The notes under the pieces are model-generated. The model had not been told where the DNA came from, did no database searches, and saw only the letters and a program-made list of their open reading frames with translations. From positions 930,001 to 994,000 of the forward strand of contig NZ_CP091794.1 of the NCBI RefSeq assembly GCF_022024175.1: 64,000 nt of DNA, written 5' to 3'. This document shows positions 52,030 to 61,657 of this stretch, in pieces. Position 1 is the stretch's first letter; each line of letters opens with the position of its first letter. Position numbers and translations under genes: made by a program. The stretch is from Prevotella communis (GTDB lineage: Bacteria > Bacteroidota > Bacteroidia > Bacteroidales > Bacteroidaceae).

Positions 52030-53850
52030 ATGAAAAAGTATGTAACTATGATTGCGCTGACTTTCATGGTCAGTCTGGCAGGTGCCCAGAATGGCGTCAC
52101 CTTTGTGGTCGATGAGAACCTCGCGCCCGTTAAAGAAAAGGTTCCTATGGAAGAATTGCTGGAGAGTGGAGACAAGGCGCTCAGTCGTATCTTTAGCGAA
52201 GAGGGCGTACCTGGTGACACCCACGCCATGATAGCCAGAAGCTTTGCCGACAACGAGAAGTTCTTCACCATCACAGGCAAGGATGTGTTCTTCCAAACCA
52301 TTGTGAGGGCCTATGCCGAGCATCGTCCGCTGGTGCTCTCGCCCGACATGATGTGGGTGCTCGTCAGTCAGGGCTTCGCCCGCTATGTCAATGCCCACTC
52401 TGAACAGATGCGCCATCAGCTGGTGAGCCACGATGGTAAGATGGACCTCGTGGTGCAGTCGGAGAAGGACTTGCTCTCTGAGGATGCTGACTGGGAGAAG
52501 CTGATGAGCGACTTCACGGCACAGATCAGCGACAATACCAAGGGCGACATTGCCCAGACCATCACCGCCGACTTCTCTACCACGGGCACCACAGAGCGTA
52601 TCACCTCGCAGATTACGCTGATGGAGACCGTGAAGAGCTATTTCGACTATGTGGTAGTCCGCATAGCCTGTGGCATTCCGACTATCACGCTTACAGGTAC
52701 GCCTCAGGACTGGCAGAAAGTTGTGGAGAAAACGCAGCAATTGGAGAAGTACGGCGTGGGCGACTGGACACAGAACCTCATCCCCATCCTTACGGAGTTC
52801 GTAAAAGCCTCTGAAGGCAAAGCCAATCAAGTCTTCTGGCAAGGAATGGTGAAGAAACAGCGTGTTGATAAGTTGGATGGCGGCGGATGCATTCCCGGAC
52901 ACCCCACAGAACTGGATGGCTGGATTCTCAAGTTCTTTCCCGATGAGAATGGACATACGCTCGACCAGGTACCTTGCACGCATAAGATGCCATCGGAGCG
53001 GGTGTATGTGGATTTTAAGTACCAGATTGTCAGCCCTGTCGACGGTACTGTCTTCTCAGAGACTCCTCTGCAGCTCGTGGCCGGTTTCATAGGAGCTGAT
53101 GTGGACCTTAAGACGGGTGCCATGAAACCAAAGATGGGCTGGGTGGTGAGGCAGATGGAAGGCAGCGACAGTATTGTGAAGCGACTCCAGAAAATGGACA
53201 GCGGTGATGGTCTTTTCTCTGGCATCGAGTTGCGCGTGAACAAAGTGCCTGAACATCTTGCCCAGTTGCCATACATAAAGAAGCTGACCCTCTATTTTAC
53301 TAATGAAGTGGAACTGCCCGACTGGTTCTACAATCTGCAGATAGACAATCTGACCATATATGGCGAGATTAAAAAAGTGACGGAAGATGCTATTTGGAAA
53401 TCTTTCCCTCATGCAAGAATTAACGGAAAGCAAGGCGTCGAGGAACAGGAACCGATTGTTACTGTTAAGCCGAAGGCGGCGCCTCAAGCCCTGAAAGTGG
53501 TGAAGGGAGAAAAGCCCGTCATGACAATCCGTGGTACGGTGAGCGATGCTAACGGTCCGCTGATAGGTGCTGGCATCGAGGAGGTTGACGAGTATAATCG
53601 TCCTATAGAAAGAACAGTTACCGATGTCAATGGGTACTTCACGCTTGGCGTCACGAATAAAAAACATAAGATTCGCGTCCGTTATATCGGCATGGAGACA
53701 GTAAAGCTCAAGATCACCAAAAAGAAGTATCGCATCGTGATGCAGCCGAAAAAATACAACATTGACATTGATTCCTTTAAAGGCATTGACGGCAACAAGG
53801 GCGTCATGCAAGAGCCCCGCTGGAGGGCAATCCCACTAGATACTAAGTGA
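52030..53850 (+). CDS. DUF4419 protein with C-terminal carboxypeptidase-regulatory-like domain
   Basis: 606 residues, signal peptide (cleavage after LAGA). Residues about 40-380 match DUF4419 (PLVLSPDMMWVLVSQGFARY, GGCIPGHPTELDGWILKFFP). A linker leads to a beta-sandwich (about 495-585, TIRGTVSDANGPLIGAGIEE, TVTDVNGYFTLGV) of the carboxypeptidase regulatory type common in Bacteroidota surface proteins. 17 bp after the membrane protein gene, so probably part of the sigma-factor operon. Function unknown. Confidence 0.8.
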   Translation: MKKYVTMIALTFMVSLAGAQNGVTFVVDENLAPVKEKVPMEELLESGDKALSRIFSEEGVPGDTHAMIARSFADNEKFFTITGKDVFFQTIVRAYAEHRPLVLSPDMMWVLVSQGFARYVNAHSEQMRHQLVSHDGKMDLVVQSEKDLLSEDADWEKLMSDFTAQISDNTKGDIAQTITADFSTTGTTERITSQITLMETVKSYFDYVVVRIACGIPTITLTGTPQDWQKVVEKTQQLEKYGVGDWTQNLIPILTEFVKASEGKANQVFWQGMVKKQRVDKLDGGGCIPGHPTELDGWILKFFPDENGHTLDQVPCTHKMPSERVYVDFKYQIVSPVDGTVFSETPLQLVAGFIGADVDLKTGAMKPKMGWVVRQMEGSDSIVKRLQKMDSGDGLFSGIELRVNKVPEHLAQLPYIKKLTLYFTNEVELPDWFYNLQIDNLTIYGEIKKVTEDAIWKSFPHARINGKQGVEEQEPIVTVKPKAAPQALKVVKGEKPVMTIRGTVSDANGPLIGAGIEEVDEYNRPIERTVTDVNGYFTLGVTNKKHKIRVRYIGMETVKLKITKKKYRIVMQPKKYNIDIDSFKGIDGNKGVMQEPRWRAIPLDTK

Positions 53851-53885
53851 CGGGACCATGATTTGTGGCCAACTACTTATCATTA

Positions 53886-53930
53886 CAAGCACCGGTACCT
53901 CGATTTAGGGTACTGGTGCTTGCATTTTTG
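53886..53930 (+). terminator. Terminator of the sigma-factor operon
   Basis: CAAGCACCGGTACC (53886-53899) pairs with GGTACTGGTGCTTG (53909-53922), 14 bp with one G-T, 9-nt loop, then CATTTTTG. Confidence 0.85.
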
Positions 53931-53975
53931 GCAAATTGTTGCTTCGGGAGTCTGCACGTGCTCTAATTTTTTAAT

Positions 53976-53998
53976 TGTCACAACTGTAACTGTCACAG
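53976..53998. repeat. TGTCACA direct repeats near the RAYT-like gene
   Basis: TGTCACA occurs twice, 8 bp apart, around ACTGTAAC. The middle ACAACTGTAAC is shared with the inverted repeat at 14391-14420. Confidence 0.4.
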
Positions 53999-54014
53999 AA
54001 CAATAGAATAGAAG

Positions 54015-55127
54015 CTATATCGATAAGTAATTGCATATTTCTTCCGCCATAGCATTGAGTGCAACACATTCCTCACGAGTGATATGGCGTTTTTTTGCGT
54101 CATACGGCCAAGGGCTGAGGATAAGCACAAGCCCTGCAGCACAGGCATCAAAAAGAATGTCTGATGGCTTGTAATAGTCTCGGAAACCATTGTCCGCGAG
54201 AAGGATGAATGGTAGTTGTTCTCGCAATAAGACCTGCATGACTTGCTTCTCCTGTGTAGAGATGAATGGCGATATCATTACTATACCTTTGCGTGCTTTC
54301 AGCACACATGAATTCATGTAATTGCGTAGCGTTGCGTTATCCCCGTGCTGTGCAGCTTTTACCATAGTTTGGCGCACATGTACAGGCTTAAAATGTTCGC
54401 CTGTCAGTATCGTTGTATTTCCAACTCCGTCATATTTGCGTTCACCAATTGTAATATTCTTTTGTACGCGGAATAAACCAGGCTTTAGGCGCTTTGTAGC
54501 CAGGCGCTGTGGATTCATATCAATATAGCGGATGGTGTTGGGCAGTTGTGTGTTATGTCCCATAGGGTGGATAAAAGGCATCTCTTGAAATACCGGCGGA
54601 AGTTGGTAATAGTTTTCATCGCCCATCTGCTTTCGCAAAGAATTAGAAAAGGCTTCGAGGCGGTTTGTCGCTTCTCGAAGGGTTTGGCTGTCGTTGAGCT
54701 CTTCTTGGTCTTCTCTCCGAATGGCATTCGGAGTAATGGAAGAAGCAGCAGTAATGGAAGAAGTAGCAGTAATGGAAGAAGCGCGCCCAAGTTTTTTAGA
54801 GGCTTGCCAGAAACCTCGTACTAAAGCTGCAATACCTGAAGGCATGGCGTGCCTTACATACAGGACGGCATGCAAATGATCAGGCATCAGACAAAAATGT
54901 AGTACTTGTACCTCTGGGTGATGGTGCGGAATGCTTAATAGGCAATCTATCAATGCATTCCCCAAAGCAGTACGTAGCACTTTAGCCGTAGTGGGATCAT
55001 TATTTGTGATGGCGAGTGTACCCAATAAGGGTTGTCGGTCGGTAATCGTCAAGGTGATATGATATAGGCCTATCCCTTTCCATGTTGTGCCTGGCTCTTG
55101 CCATTTCCATTTCTCTTGTTCAGACAT
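54015..55127 (-). CDS. RAYT-like Y1/HUH transposase with extra C-terminal domain
   Basis: 370 residues. The N-terminal part shows the HUH motif in HFCLMPDHLHAVLYVRHAMP and the later NTIRYIDMNPQRLATKRL, as in REP-associated tyrosine transposases (IS200-like fold). Between them is a SSITAT/SSITAA/SSITPN repeat encoded by three 18-bp units. After about residue 250 a second domain (KARKGIVMISPFIS, QLPFILLADNGF, LFDACAAGLVLILSPWPYD) has a Rossmann-like look I cannot name. No insertion-sequence ends are visible; a single-copy domesticated gene is likely. Confidence 0.75.
   Translation of the reverse strand: MSEQEKWKWQEPGTTWKGIGLYHITLTITDRQPLLGTLAITNNDPTTAKVLRTALGNALIDCLLSIPHHHPEVQVLHFCLMPDHLHAVLYVRHAMPSGIAALVRGFWQASKKLGRASSITATSSITAASSITPNAIRREDQEELNDSQTLREATNRLEAFSNSLRKQMGDENYYQLPPVFQEMPFIHPMGHNTQLPNTIRYIDMNPQRLATKRLKPGLFRVQKNITIGERKYDGVGNTTILTGEHFKPVHVRQTMVKAAQHGDNATLRNYMNSCVLKARKGIVMISPFISTQEKQVMQVLLREQLPFILLADNGFRDYYKPSDILFDACAAGLVLILSPWPYDAKKRHITREECVALNAMAEEICNYLSI
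54733..54786. repeat. Three 18-bp tandem repeats in the RAYT-like gene
   Basis: Units of 18 bp opening gtaatggaagaag start at 54733, 54751 and 54769; in frame, six residues each. Confidence 0.88.
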
Positions 55128-55271
55128 TGCAGTTTGTTTTTTAACTGTTTAGTATAAACGAAAGATATGTATGAATATTGCATGGGATGCCTAATGTCTG
55201 AAAGTTGGAAAAAGAAGAGGATATGCCTTTTTTTGACACACCCTCTTTTATATACGGAGTTTTGCGTTTTA

Positions 55272-57602
55272 TTACTTGGCTATGCGGACCTGCGTCTGAT
55301 GTCCGTCATAGTTGACTGACTGCTGCTTGCCGTCGGGGGTGACAATGGTGAACTGGCGCTTGGTGAGCATGCCGGGATAACTGCCCTTGCGTGCGCCGAT
55401 GGTGAGGGTGCGGGCCTTATCGTTCCACTGGAAGGTGATGGTGGCATACTGCCCCTTCTCGTAGTTGTAGTTGTCGCCCTCGTCCTCATAGAGTGTGAAG
55501 CGGCCGTTGGCGCCGGGATAGACGCGCATCTCGAGGTTGTCCCATGCCTTCTCGCCAACATACTGCATCTCAGGACCGAGGGGCAGGATGCTGCCGGCAC
55601 GTACGAACATAGGCACGCGGTCGAGTGTGGTCTCGAGGGTCACGTCCTGACCGCCCTTGTACTGCTTGTTAGTCCAGAAGTCATACCAGGCAGCACCCTT
55701 TGGCAGGTACTTCGTGGTGGTTTTGGTGGCGGTGAAGTCGATGGCTCCGGCAGCAGAACCATCGGTCGCATTCTGGCGATTCCAGCCGGTCATGGCATCG
55801 GTGCGGATAATCTTCTCCTCCGTATACTGTGCCTTCACGATGGGGGCAGCCAGGATGCTACGGCCAAAGAGGAACTCGTCGGTGATGTTCCATACCTTCT
55901 TGTCGGCAGCAAAATCGCTGAACAGGGGACGCATATAGCTGTCGTTATTGCTGGTTACCTGCCAAGCGGTGCTATATAAATAAGGTATCAGGCGATAGCG
56001 CAGGCGAATCTGCTTCTCGATGGCGTCATAAACGGGCTCGCCCTTCTTACCGAACTGCCATATTTCGCGAGGAGCATCGGCTCCGTGACTGCGGAACACG
56101 GGGCAGAACAGTCCGTACTGCATCCAGCGCACGTAGAGTTCCTGGAACTGTGGGTTGCGTGGTGCAGAACCGCTGCCTTTTGTGTTGTAGGAGCCACAGA
56201 AGAATCCACCGATGTCAGTATTGAAATTGGGATTGCCCGTCAGAGAATAGCTCAGTCCGGCAGGCACCTGCTTGCGCAGCATGTCCCAGGAGGAGTTGAC
56301 ATCGCCGCTCCACATATTTGAGCCGTAGTGCTGCTGACCGGCATAACTGGAACGTGTCATGATGAAGACACGCTTCTGGCCATAGTCCTTGCGCTGTGCC
56401 TGATAGATGCCGCGGACGGTCTCTAGGGGGAAGGCGTTGCGCTGTGAGCGCCAGGTGCCACCATAGACCTTATGGGCATAGTCGCTCTCACGCGGATTGA
56501 AGAAGTCGGGGTCGGTAGAGTCCATCCACCAGGCATCGGTACCATAGTCGTAGAGGGTCTTCAGGTATTTCCAGTAGATGGCGCGGGCTTCGGGATGGAA
56601 GGCGTCATAGACCTTTACGCCCGAGGGATACTTCATGACGGGAGGCCAGATGTGAGAGATGCCGCTCTGGGGCCAGGTCTCGAAAGGCATGAGCAGACCT
56701 TTCTCGTTGAGCTCGCGATACTGCTGGGTCATGGGACCGAAGCTGGCCCAGATGCTAATCATGAAATGTGCATGCTTGCGATGCACGTTCTGTATCATCT
56801 GTTTGCCGTTGGAGAAATCTTCTGCAAGGAAATCCATTGCATTCCACAGATAGTTGGAGCCCCAGTACTGCCAGTCTTGTATGATGCCGTCGAGAGGCAC
56901 GTTCAAGGCGCGATACTGGTCAACGATGCCTTCGGTCTCGGCGGCACTCTTATAGCGCTCTTTGGACTGCCAGAAGCCGTAGGTCCACAGAGGGAACATC
57001 GGTACGTCGCCGCTGAGATAGCGCATCTGGGCAATGACGCCGTCGGCATTCTTGCCATACATGAAATAATAGTCCACGCCGTTGCCTACCTCGGCATCGA
57101 AGGTCATACCCTCGGCATTGTCTTCAAAGAGGGTGGGAGAGTAGTTCTCCCAGTAGATGCCGTAGCCCTTGATGCTTTGGAGCACATTCTGGAAGTCTTC
57201 AAGGTTGGACTGCTCCATGCGTTTCTTCTCGCCGCGGCGGTTCATCTTGCCGTTCTGGATGGTGCCCAGTCCATAGATAGCCTCGTCTTTGTCGAGGGTG
57301 AAGGTCTGACGTGCCTCAAGCACGTCACACTCCTTCTCCTTGAGCAGCACCTTTCCCTTGGCTGTGAGGAAGGTGAGGTTGCCTTTGGCATCCTGCTTCA
57401 CGGTGAGTTCCTTACTGGAGGTGGTGTTGCCTTTTTTTGTGAGAGCCACGTCCTGAGGCTTTGCTGTCACCACCAGCGTCTTGGTGGGCTGACCCTTTAC
57501 CACGTGTACGATACTGGGCGTGATGAATTCAATCTTCACGTCCTGCGCCTGGGCTTCTGCCAGGCCGATAGCCATAACGGCTAAAGATAATAGCTTTTTC
57601 AT
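55272..57602 (-). CDS. Glycoside hydrolase family 31, alpha-xylosidase-like
   Basis: 776 residues, signal peptide. The N-terminal beta-sandwich is followed by the catalytic barrel with nucleophile Asp361 (WWMDSTDPDF) and acid/base Asp434 (MWSGDVNSSW), plus GIIQDWQYWG, and C-terminal beta domains. Overall it resembles bacterial alpha-xylosidases that remove alpha-1,6-xylose from xyloglucan oligosaccharides, rather than starch-active alpha-glucosidases; this is a judgement from context and residues around the active site. Last gene of the four-gene CAZyme operon. Confidence 0.88.
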   Translation of the reverse strand: MKKLLSLAVMAIGLAEAQAQDVKIEFITPSIVHVVKGQPTKTLVVTAKPQDVALTKKGNTTSSKELTVKQDAKGNLTFLTAKGKVLLKEKECDVLEARQTFTLDKDEAIYGLGTIQNGKMNRRGEKKRMEQSNLEDFQNVLQSIKGYGIYWENYSPTLFEDNAEGMTFDAEVGNGVDYYFMYGKNADGVIAQMRYLSGDVPMFPLWTYGFWQSKERYKSAAETEGIVDQYRALNVPLDGIIQDWQYWGSNYLWNAMDFLAEDFSNGKQMIQNVHRKHAHFMISIWASFGPMTQQYRELNEKGLLMPFETWPQSGISHIWPPVMKYPSGVKVYDAFHPEARAIYWKYLKTLYDYGTDAWWMDSTDPDFFNPRESDYAHKVYGGTWRSQRNAFPLETVRGIYQAQRKDYGQKRVFIMTRSSYAGQQHYGSNMWSGDVNSSWDMLRKQVPAGLSYSLTGNPNFNTDIGGFFCGSYNTKGSGSAPRNPQFQELYVRWMQYGLFCPVFRSHGADAPREIWQFGKKGEPVYDAIEKQIRLRYRLIPYLYSTAWQVTSNNDSYMRPLFSDFAADKKVWNITDEFLFGRSILAAPIVKAQYTEEKIIRTDAMTGWNRQNATDGSAAGAIDFTATKTTTKYLPKGAAWYDFWTNKQYKGGQDVTLETTLDRVPMFVRAGSILPLGPEMQYVGEKAWDNLEMRVYPGANGRFTLYEDEGDNYNYEKGQYATITFQWNDKARTLTIGARKGSYPGMLTKRQFTIVTPDGKQQSVNYDGHQTQVRIAK

Positions 57603-57610
57603 TTTTATGT

Positions 57611-57631
57611 AGTTGTTAGTTATGAGAGTTA
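57611..57631. repeat. Degenerate 7-bp repeats in the GH31-CE1 gap
   Basis: Units agttgtt, agttatg, agagtta; the last includes the stop codon of the esterase gene (57629-57631) and the array fills most of the 26-bp gap. Confidence 0.5.
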
Positions 57632-58996
57632 TTTAACAAGGAACTTCTTGTTGTTTCTGATATAGATATTTCCAGGATGGGTGTCGCCCGTGACCTTCAT
57701 GCCTGAGAGGGCATAGACAGCATCACCGGCATTTCTTGAAACGGCTGGTGCCTGAATGGCCGACAACTCTTCTTCGCTGGCTGTATGGATGCTCAGGTCA
57801 GAAAGGGTGACGTTGACGGAAGCATCCTTGCGGGTAATGGTCAGACGGTATTCGCCCCATCCGTCCTCTACCTTGAAGAGGAGGTTGATATCGCCGTTGA
57901 TGGCCACAGTCTCGTCGATAATGGTGTTCTTTGCGCCTGTCAGCTTCTGCAGTTTTACGGCGATGGTCTTGTCGGCATCACCCTCGGCCTTGAAATGCAG
58001 TTTGTAGTTGCCGTTATTGAACTGAAGGGTGCGATACACGTTCTGCTTGGTGCTGGTATCGGGTGTCTGGCCGAAGTACAGCACGTAGGTACTGTTGTAG
58101 AGTGATATGCCATGTTTCTTGGGCTCGAATCCCTCGGTCTCGATACGCGGGCGCCATTTCAGGGTGGTGTCGCAAGGCGTGTCGAGGGTGTACTGCTTGA
58201 AGAAGTTCCACATGGTCTTTGCAGAATTGCCGTCCTCTGTGTTTGCGGTATAATCGTTGTGTCCCATACCGTCAACCTCGTAGTATACATAAGGGAAACT
58301 GCCTTCGCCAGCCTCGTAGACACTCTTGTCGTATTTGCCGGAAACGTTGGTCTTCTGAGGTACGGGGTTGGCACCAAGGCGAGCCACCATCTCGTCCACA
58401 ATCGTAGGCATGAGTGAGTATTTCACAAAGTCATCGTTCTTGCCGTGGATATGCAGGAAAGGCACGGGGCGCCATCCGGCATGACGGAAGTGGAACTCGT
58501 TGAGCTGGAATCCACTGATAGAAGCAAAGGCTGCAAAGACATCGCTGCAGGCATTGGTCATGGCGTAGGTCATCATACCGCCATTGGAGAAGCCACAGCA
58601 GTAGATGCGCTTGCGGTCAATGGTGTAGGTCTTGGCCACATCCTCGATAACAGCCATGAGGAACTTGGCATCATCGTTGAACTCGCCAGAGGCATCCCAA
58701 CCCGTAACCGTTCCTCCGAATACAGGGAAATAGATGTCCTTGCCCTGAGGATAGACCACGATGCAGCCTGCCTGGTCGGCAACGCCGGTGCCAAACGGAC
58801 TTCTGTCGGTGCTATGGCCGCTGGCGCCATGGAGTGACACCACCAGCGGACAGTTGTCTGTGGCGTTGTTGGGAACGTAGAGCTGGTACTTACGTGTCTC
58901 ACCATTGACGGTGATGTTGACATTCTTGTCAACCTTGGCAGCTTGTGTCATCACGGTGCAGCATACGGTTGCGAAAATGATAAATAATTTCTTCAT
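57629..58996 (-). CDS. Exported PHB-depolymerase/feruloyl-esterase-like protein (CE1) with C-terminal tail
   Basis: 455 residues, signal peptide. The alpha/beta-hydrolase domain (about 25-270) has LVVSLHGASG, nucleophile Ser137 in CGFSNGG, the acid Asp in HIHGKNDDF and the His in VDGMGHNDY. A beta-rich domain (about 285-410) follows. The end, YALSGMKVTGDTHPGNIYIR then NNKKFLVK, is the short tail shared with two neighbouring enzymes. Probably removes acyl groups from plant cell wall glycan; substrate inferred. Confidence 0.82.
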   Translation of the reverse strand: MKKLFIIFATVCCTVMTQAAKVDKNVNITVNGETRKYQLYVPNNATDNCPLVVSLHGASGHSTDRSPFGTGVADQAGCIVVYPQGKDIYFPVFGGTVTGWDASGEFNDDAKFLMAVIEDVAKTYTIDRKRIYCCGFSNGGMMTYAMTNACSDVFAAFASISGFQLNEFHFRHAGWRPVPFLHIHGKNDDFVKYSLMPTIVDEMVARLGANPVPQKTNVSGKYDKSVYEAGEGSFPYVYYEVDGMGHNDYTANTEDGNSAKTMWNFFKQYTLDTPCDTTLKWRPRIETEGFEPKKHGISLYNSTYVLYFGQTPDTSTKQNVYRTLQFNNGNYKLHFKAEGDADKTIAVKLQKLTGAKNTIIDETVAINGDINLLFKVEDGWGEYRLTITRKDASVNVTLSDLSIHTASEEELSAIQAPAVSRNAGDAVYALSGMKVTGDTHPGNIYIRNNKKFLVK

Positions 58997-59005
58997 AGTT
59001 TTTAT

Positions 59006-61645
59006 TTAGTGCTTGATAATTTTCTTGCCGTTGATGATGTTGAGGCCCTTCTGGGGAGCAGAGAGCCGCTGACCTAATATGTTATGGGTCTTATGGGGCT
59101 GATGGGCGTTGTGGGCGTTGTGGATGCCGGTTGACTTATAATTTTTTTCGTAGATGCGGTATTTGCCGCCTGGTACGGTCTGGAGATCGTATTCGTAAAC
59201 TTTCTTGACTGTCAGCGAGGGCTTTTCGCTTAGCGATTTGGCCAGCAGGGGCTCCTTGATGTCAGCAGGGGCATAGAGCGGGTTGGGACAGTCGCCCTCA
59301 GCAGGAGTCAGTCCTTCGCCCTCCAGCTCTACGTAGGAGCGCAGACGGGCCGTGCCGCCAATGGCAGAACGCAGTACGGCAGCGGTGAGCTTGCCTTCTT
59401 TCCACTCCATGTCTACCTCGAAGGCACCTCTGGCTTTCAGTCCGCTGATGCTACCTTCTTTCCATGCGCTTGGCAGGGCGGGCAACAGGTGGATGGCGCC
59501 ATCATGACTCTGCAACAGCATCTCTGCGATACCTGCCGTGGCACCGAAGTTGCCGTCGATCTGGAAGGGCGGGTGCGCATCAAAGAGGTTGGGGTAGGTA
59601 CGGCCGTTGGGATACTGGCTGGTGACATCATCGGATGGCAGCAGACGGAGCATATTCTTCAGGATGGTGAGGGCATGGGTGCCGTCGAGCATACGTGCCC
59701 AGAAACAGATCTTCCATCCCAGACTCCAGCCTGTGGCAGCATCACCACGGTCTGTCAGGGTCTGTTTGGCAGCAGCATAGAGTTCGTTATGGTTGAATGG
59801 TGATATCTGGTTGGAGGGGAACAGGCCGTAGAGGTGGGAGATATGACGGTGCTGCATCTCGCTGTCATCGGCATCGATGAGCCACTCCTGTAACTGTTTC
59901 CTGCTGCCAATCTGCATGGGAGGAATCTTTGAGATCTGGGTCTTGAGTTTTGCGATGTATTCTTCGTCCTCGCCCAGTATCTCTGCAGCTTTCAACGTGT
60001 TTGTCAGGGCATCAAACACAATCTGGTTGTCCATGGTGCAGCCGGCGGTAACGGGTGTGGACTTGCCGGCAGGACCCTGTTCGGGACTTACCGACGGCAC
60101 CACAACGAGCCAGTTGTACTTATCCTCTGCCGTGATATTCTTCGCAAAGACACAGTTCTCAGGAATAGGTTGCATGTAGTCCATGTAGAAGTCGGCCGTG
60201 CCCTTGATGACGGGGTACCACTCGCGCAGGAACTCTACGTCGCCTGTATAGAGGTAGTGCTGCCAGAGGTGGGTGGCCAACCAGGCGCCGCCATTGGGAT
60301 ACATACCCCAGAAAGCACCGTCGACAGGTCCGGCAATACGCCAGATGTCCGTGTTGTGATGGGCTACCCATCCGCCACACCGGTACATATTCTTTGCAGT
60401 CTTCGCACCCGTTTCGCTCAGGTCGCGTATCATGGAGAAGAACGGCTTGTTGGTCTCTGTGAGGTTGCACACCTCCGAGGGCCAGTAGTTCATCTCGGCG
60501 TTGATATTGATGGTGTATTTTGAGTCCCAGGGGGCATCCTTCAGGTTATTCCACAAGCCCTGCAGGTTGGCAGGCTGACTGCCAGGCTGACTGGACGAGA
60601 TGAGCAGGTAGCGGCCATAGTTGAAGAGCAGGGCCACCATGCCCCAGTCGGTACTTCCGTAAAACTTGTCCAGACGTTTCTCGGTGGTGAGCTGGCTGTT
60701 GGCCTGTGATGATGGCAGCCAGAGGCGCACACGGTCGTATTGCTTCTGGTAAGCCTCCACATGGCGGCTCAGCAGTTCGTCGTAGTTGTGCTTCAGGGCT
60801 GAGTTCAGATACGACAGCGCCTTGGCAGACCCCTTGCCAGATGTATTGTTATACTTGAGATAATTGGTGGCAGCCGATATGTAGATGGTTGCCCAGGTAT
60901 AGTCCTTCACCGTGACGGCACTTGACGTGCCATAGGTCACCTCGCCATCGCTCTCCACACGATAGCGCAGGTAGCCCTTGAGTTTATAGGCTACGCCTTC
61001 GTGGTCTACACCCGTGATGATGGAAAGCCATCCGTCGTCACTTTTCGACGCACTTCTGGTGAAGTCGGAAATGATGTGGCGCAGGGTGAAACTGGAAAGT
61101 GTGTCGGCCTCCAGACGGACAACGATGATGCTGTCGGGCATCGTGGCAAAGGCGGTACGACGGTAGTGGTGCCCATGATGCTCGAAAGAGACGGTAGAGA
61201 GTGCCTTCTGCAGGTCGAGCTCACGACGGTAGTTGGTCACCTCAGCGTCAGTGATATTGTTGTGGGTCATCCTCAGACTGCCCAGGTGCAGGTATTTCTG
61301 GCCGTGCGGACCTTTGATGAACTGCTGGTTAATCAGGTCCTCAGCCTTCTTCTCCTGTCCGTTGAAGATATAGTTGCGCACCGTGGCCAAGTTGGATGCG
61401 GCTGTACTGCTGTTATTATTATGGGGACCTCCGCTCCAGAAAGAGTCTTCGTTGAGCTGGATCTCATCGACGCGCGGTCCGCCGTATATCATACCGCCTA
61501 TACGGCCATTACCAATAGGCAGGGCCTCGAGCCATATCTTTGCGGGCTTGTTGTCCCACAGACGGTTGGTGTTGTCGGTGTCCTGGGCTGCTATCTGACT
61601 GCAGAAACCCAGAAACGTCAGAAGGGTGAGGGTGATTCTTTTCAT
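59006..61645 (-). CDS. Glycoside hydrolase family 95, alpha-L-fucosidase-like
   Basis: 879 residues, signal peptide. The GH95 N-terminal signature [20 protein letters not shown], with [20 protein letters not shown] and SGGPHNNN, is clear, followed by the (alpha/alpha)6 barrel ([29 protein letters not shown]) and a C-terminal sandwich. GH95 releases alpha-1,2-linked L-fucose, or L-galactose, as on xyloglucan side chains. The C-terminus ([20 protein letters not shown]) is the shared tail motif. It sits between GH43-CBM6 and CE1 with gaps of 12 and 9 bp. Confidence 0.92.
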   Translation of the reverse strand: MKRITLTLLTFLGFCSQIAAQDTDNTNRLWDNKPAKIWLEALPIGNGRIGGMIYGGPRVDEIQLNEDSFWSGGPHNNNSSTAASNLATVRNYIFNGQEKKAEDLINQQFIKGPHGQKYLHLGSLRMTHNNITDAEVTNYRRELDLQKALSTVSFEHHGHHYRRTAFATMPDSIIVVRLEADTLSSFTLRHIISDFTRSASKSDDGWLSIITGVDHEGVAYKLKGYLRYRVESDGEVTYGTSSAVTVKDYTWATIYISAATNYLKYNNTSGKGSAKALSYLNSALKHNYDELLSRHVEAYQKQYDRVRLWLPSSQANSQLTTEKRLDKFYGSTDWGMVALLFNYGRYLLISSSQPGSQPANLQGLWNNLKDAPWDSKYTININAEMNYWPSEVCNLTETNKPFFSMIRDLSETGAKTAKNMYRCGGWVAHHNTDIWRIAGPVDGAFWGMYPNGGAWLATHLWQHYLYTGDVEFLREWYPVIKGTADFYMDYMQPIPENCVFAKNITAEDKYNWLVVVPSVSPEQGPAGKSTPVTAGCTMDNQIVFDALTNTLKAAEILGEDEEYIAKLKTQISKIPPMQIGSRKQLQEWLIDADDSEMQHRHISHLYGLFPSNQISPFNHNELYAAAKQTLTDRGDAATGWSLGWKICFWARMLDGTHALTILKNMLRLLPSDDVTSQYPNGRTYPNLFDAHPPFQIDGNFGATAGIAEMLLQSHDGAIHLLPALPSAWKEGSISGLKARGAFEVDMEWKEGKLTAAVLRSAIGGTARLRSYVELEGEGLTPAEGDCPNPLYAPADIKEPLLAKSLSEKPSLTVKKVYEYDLQTVPGGKYRIYEKNYKSTGIHNAHNAHQPHKTHNILGQRLSAPQKGLNIINGKKIIKH

Positions 61646-61657
61646 TGTTGTGACAGG

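Noticed and set aside
55200..55271. Terminator after GH31
   Set aside because: AAAGAGG and CCTCTT could pair across about 20 nt, but the stem is short and the loop long; not convincing enough to list.
56472..57584. 370-codon open frame on the plus strand
   Set aside because: Fully antisense to the GH31 gene; long antisense frames arise from its codon bias and no family is recognisable.
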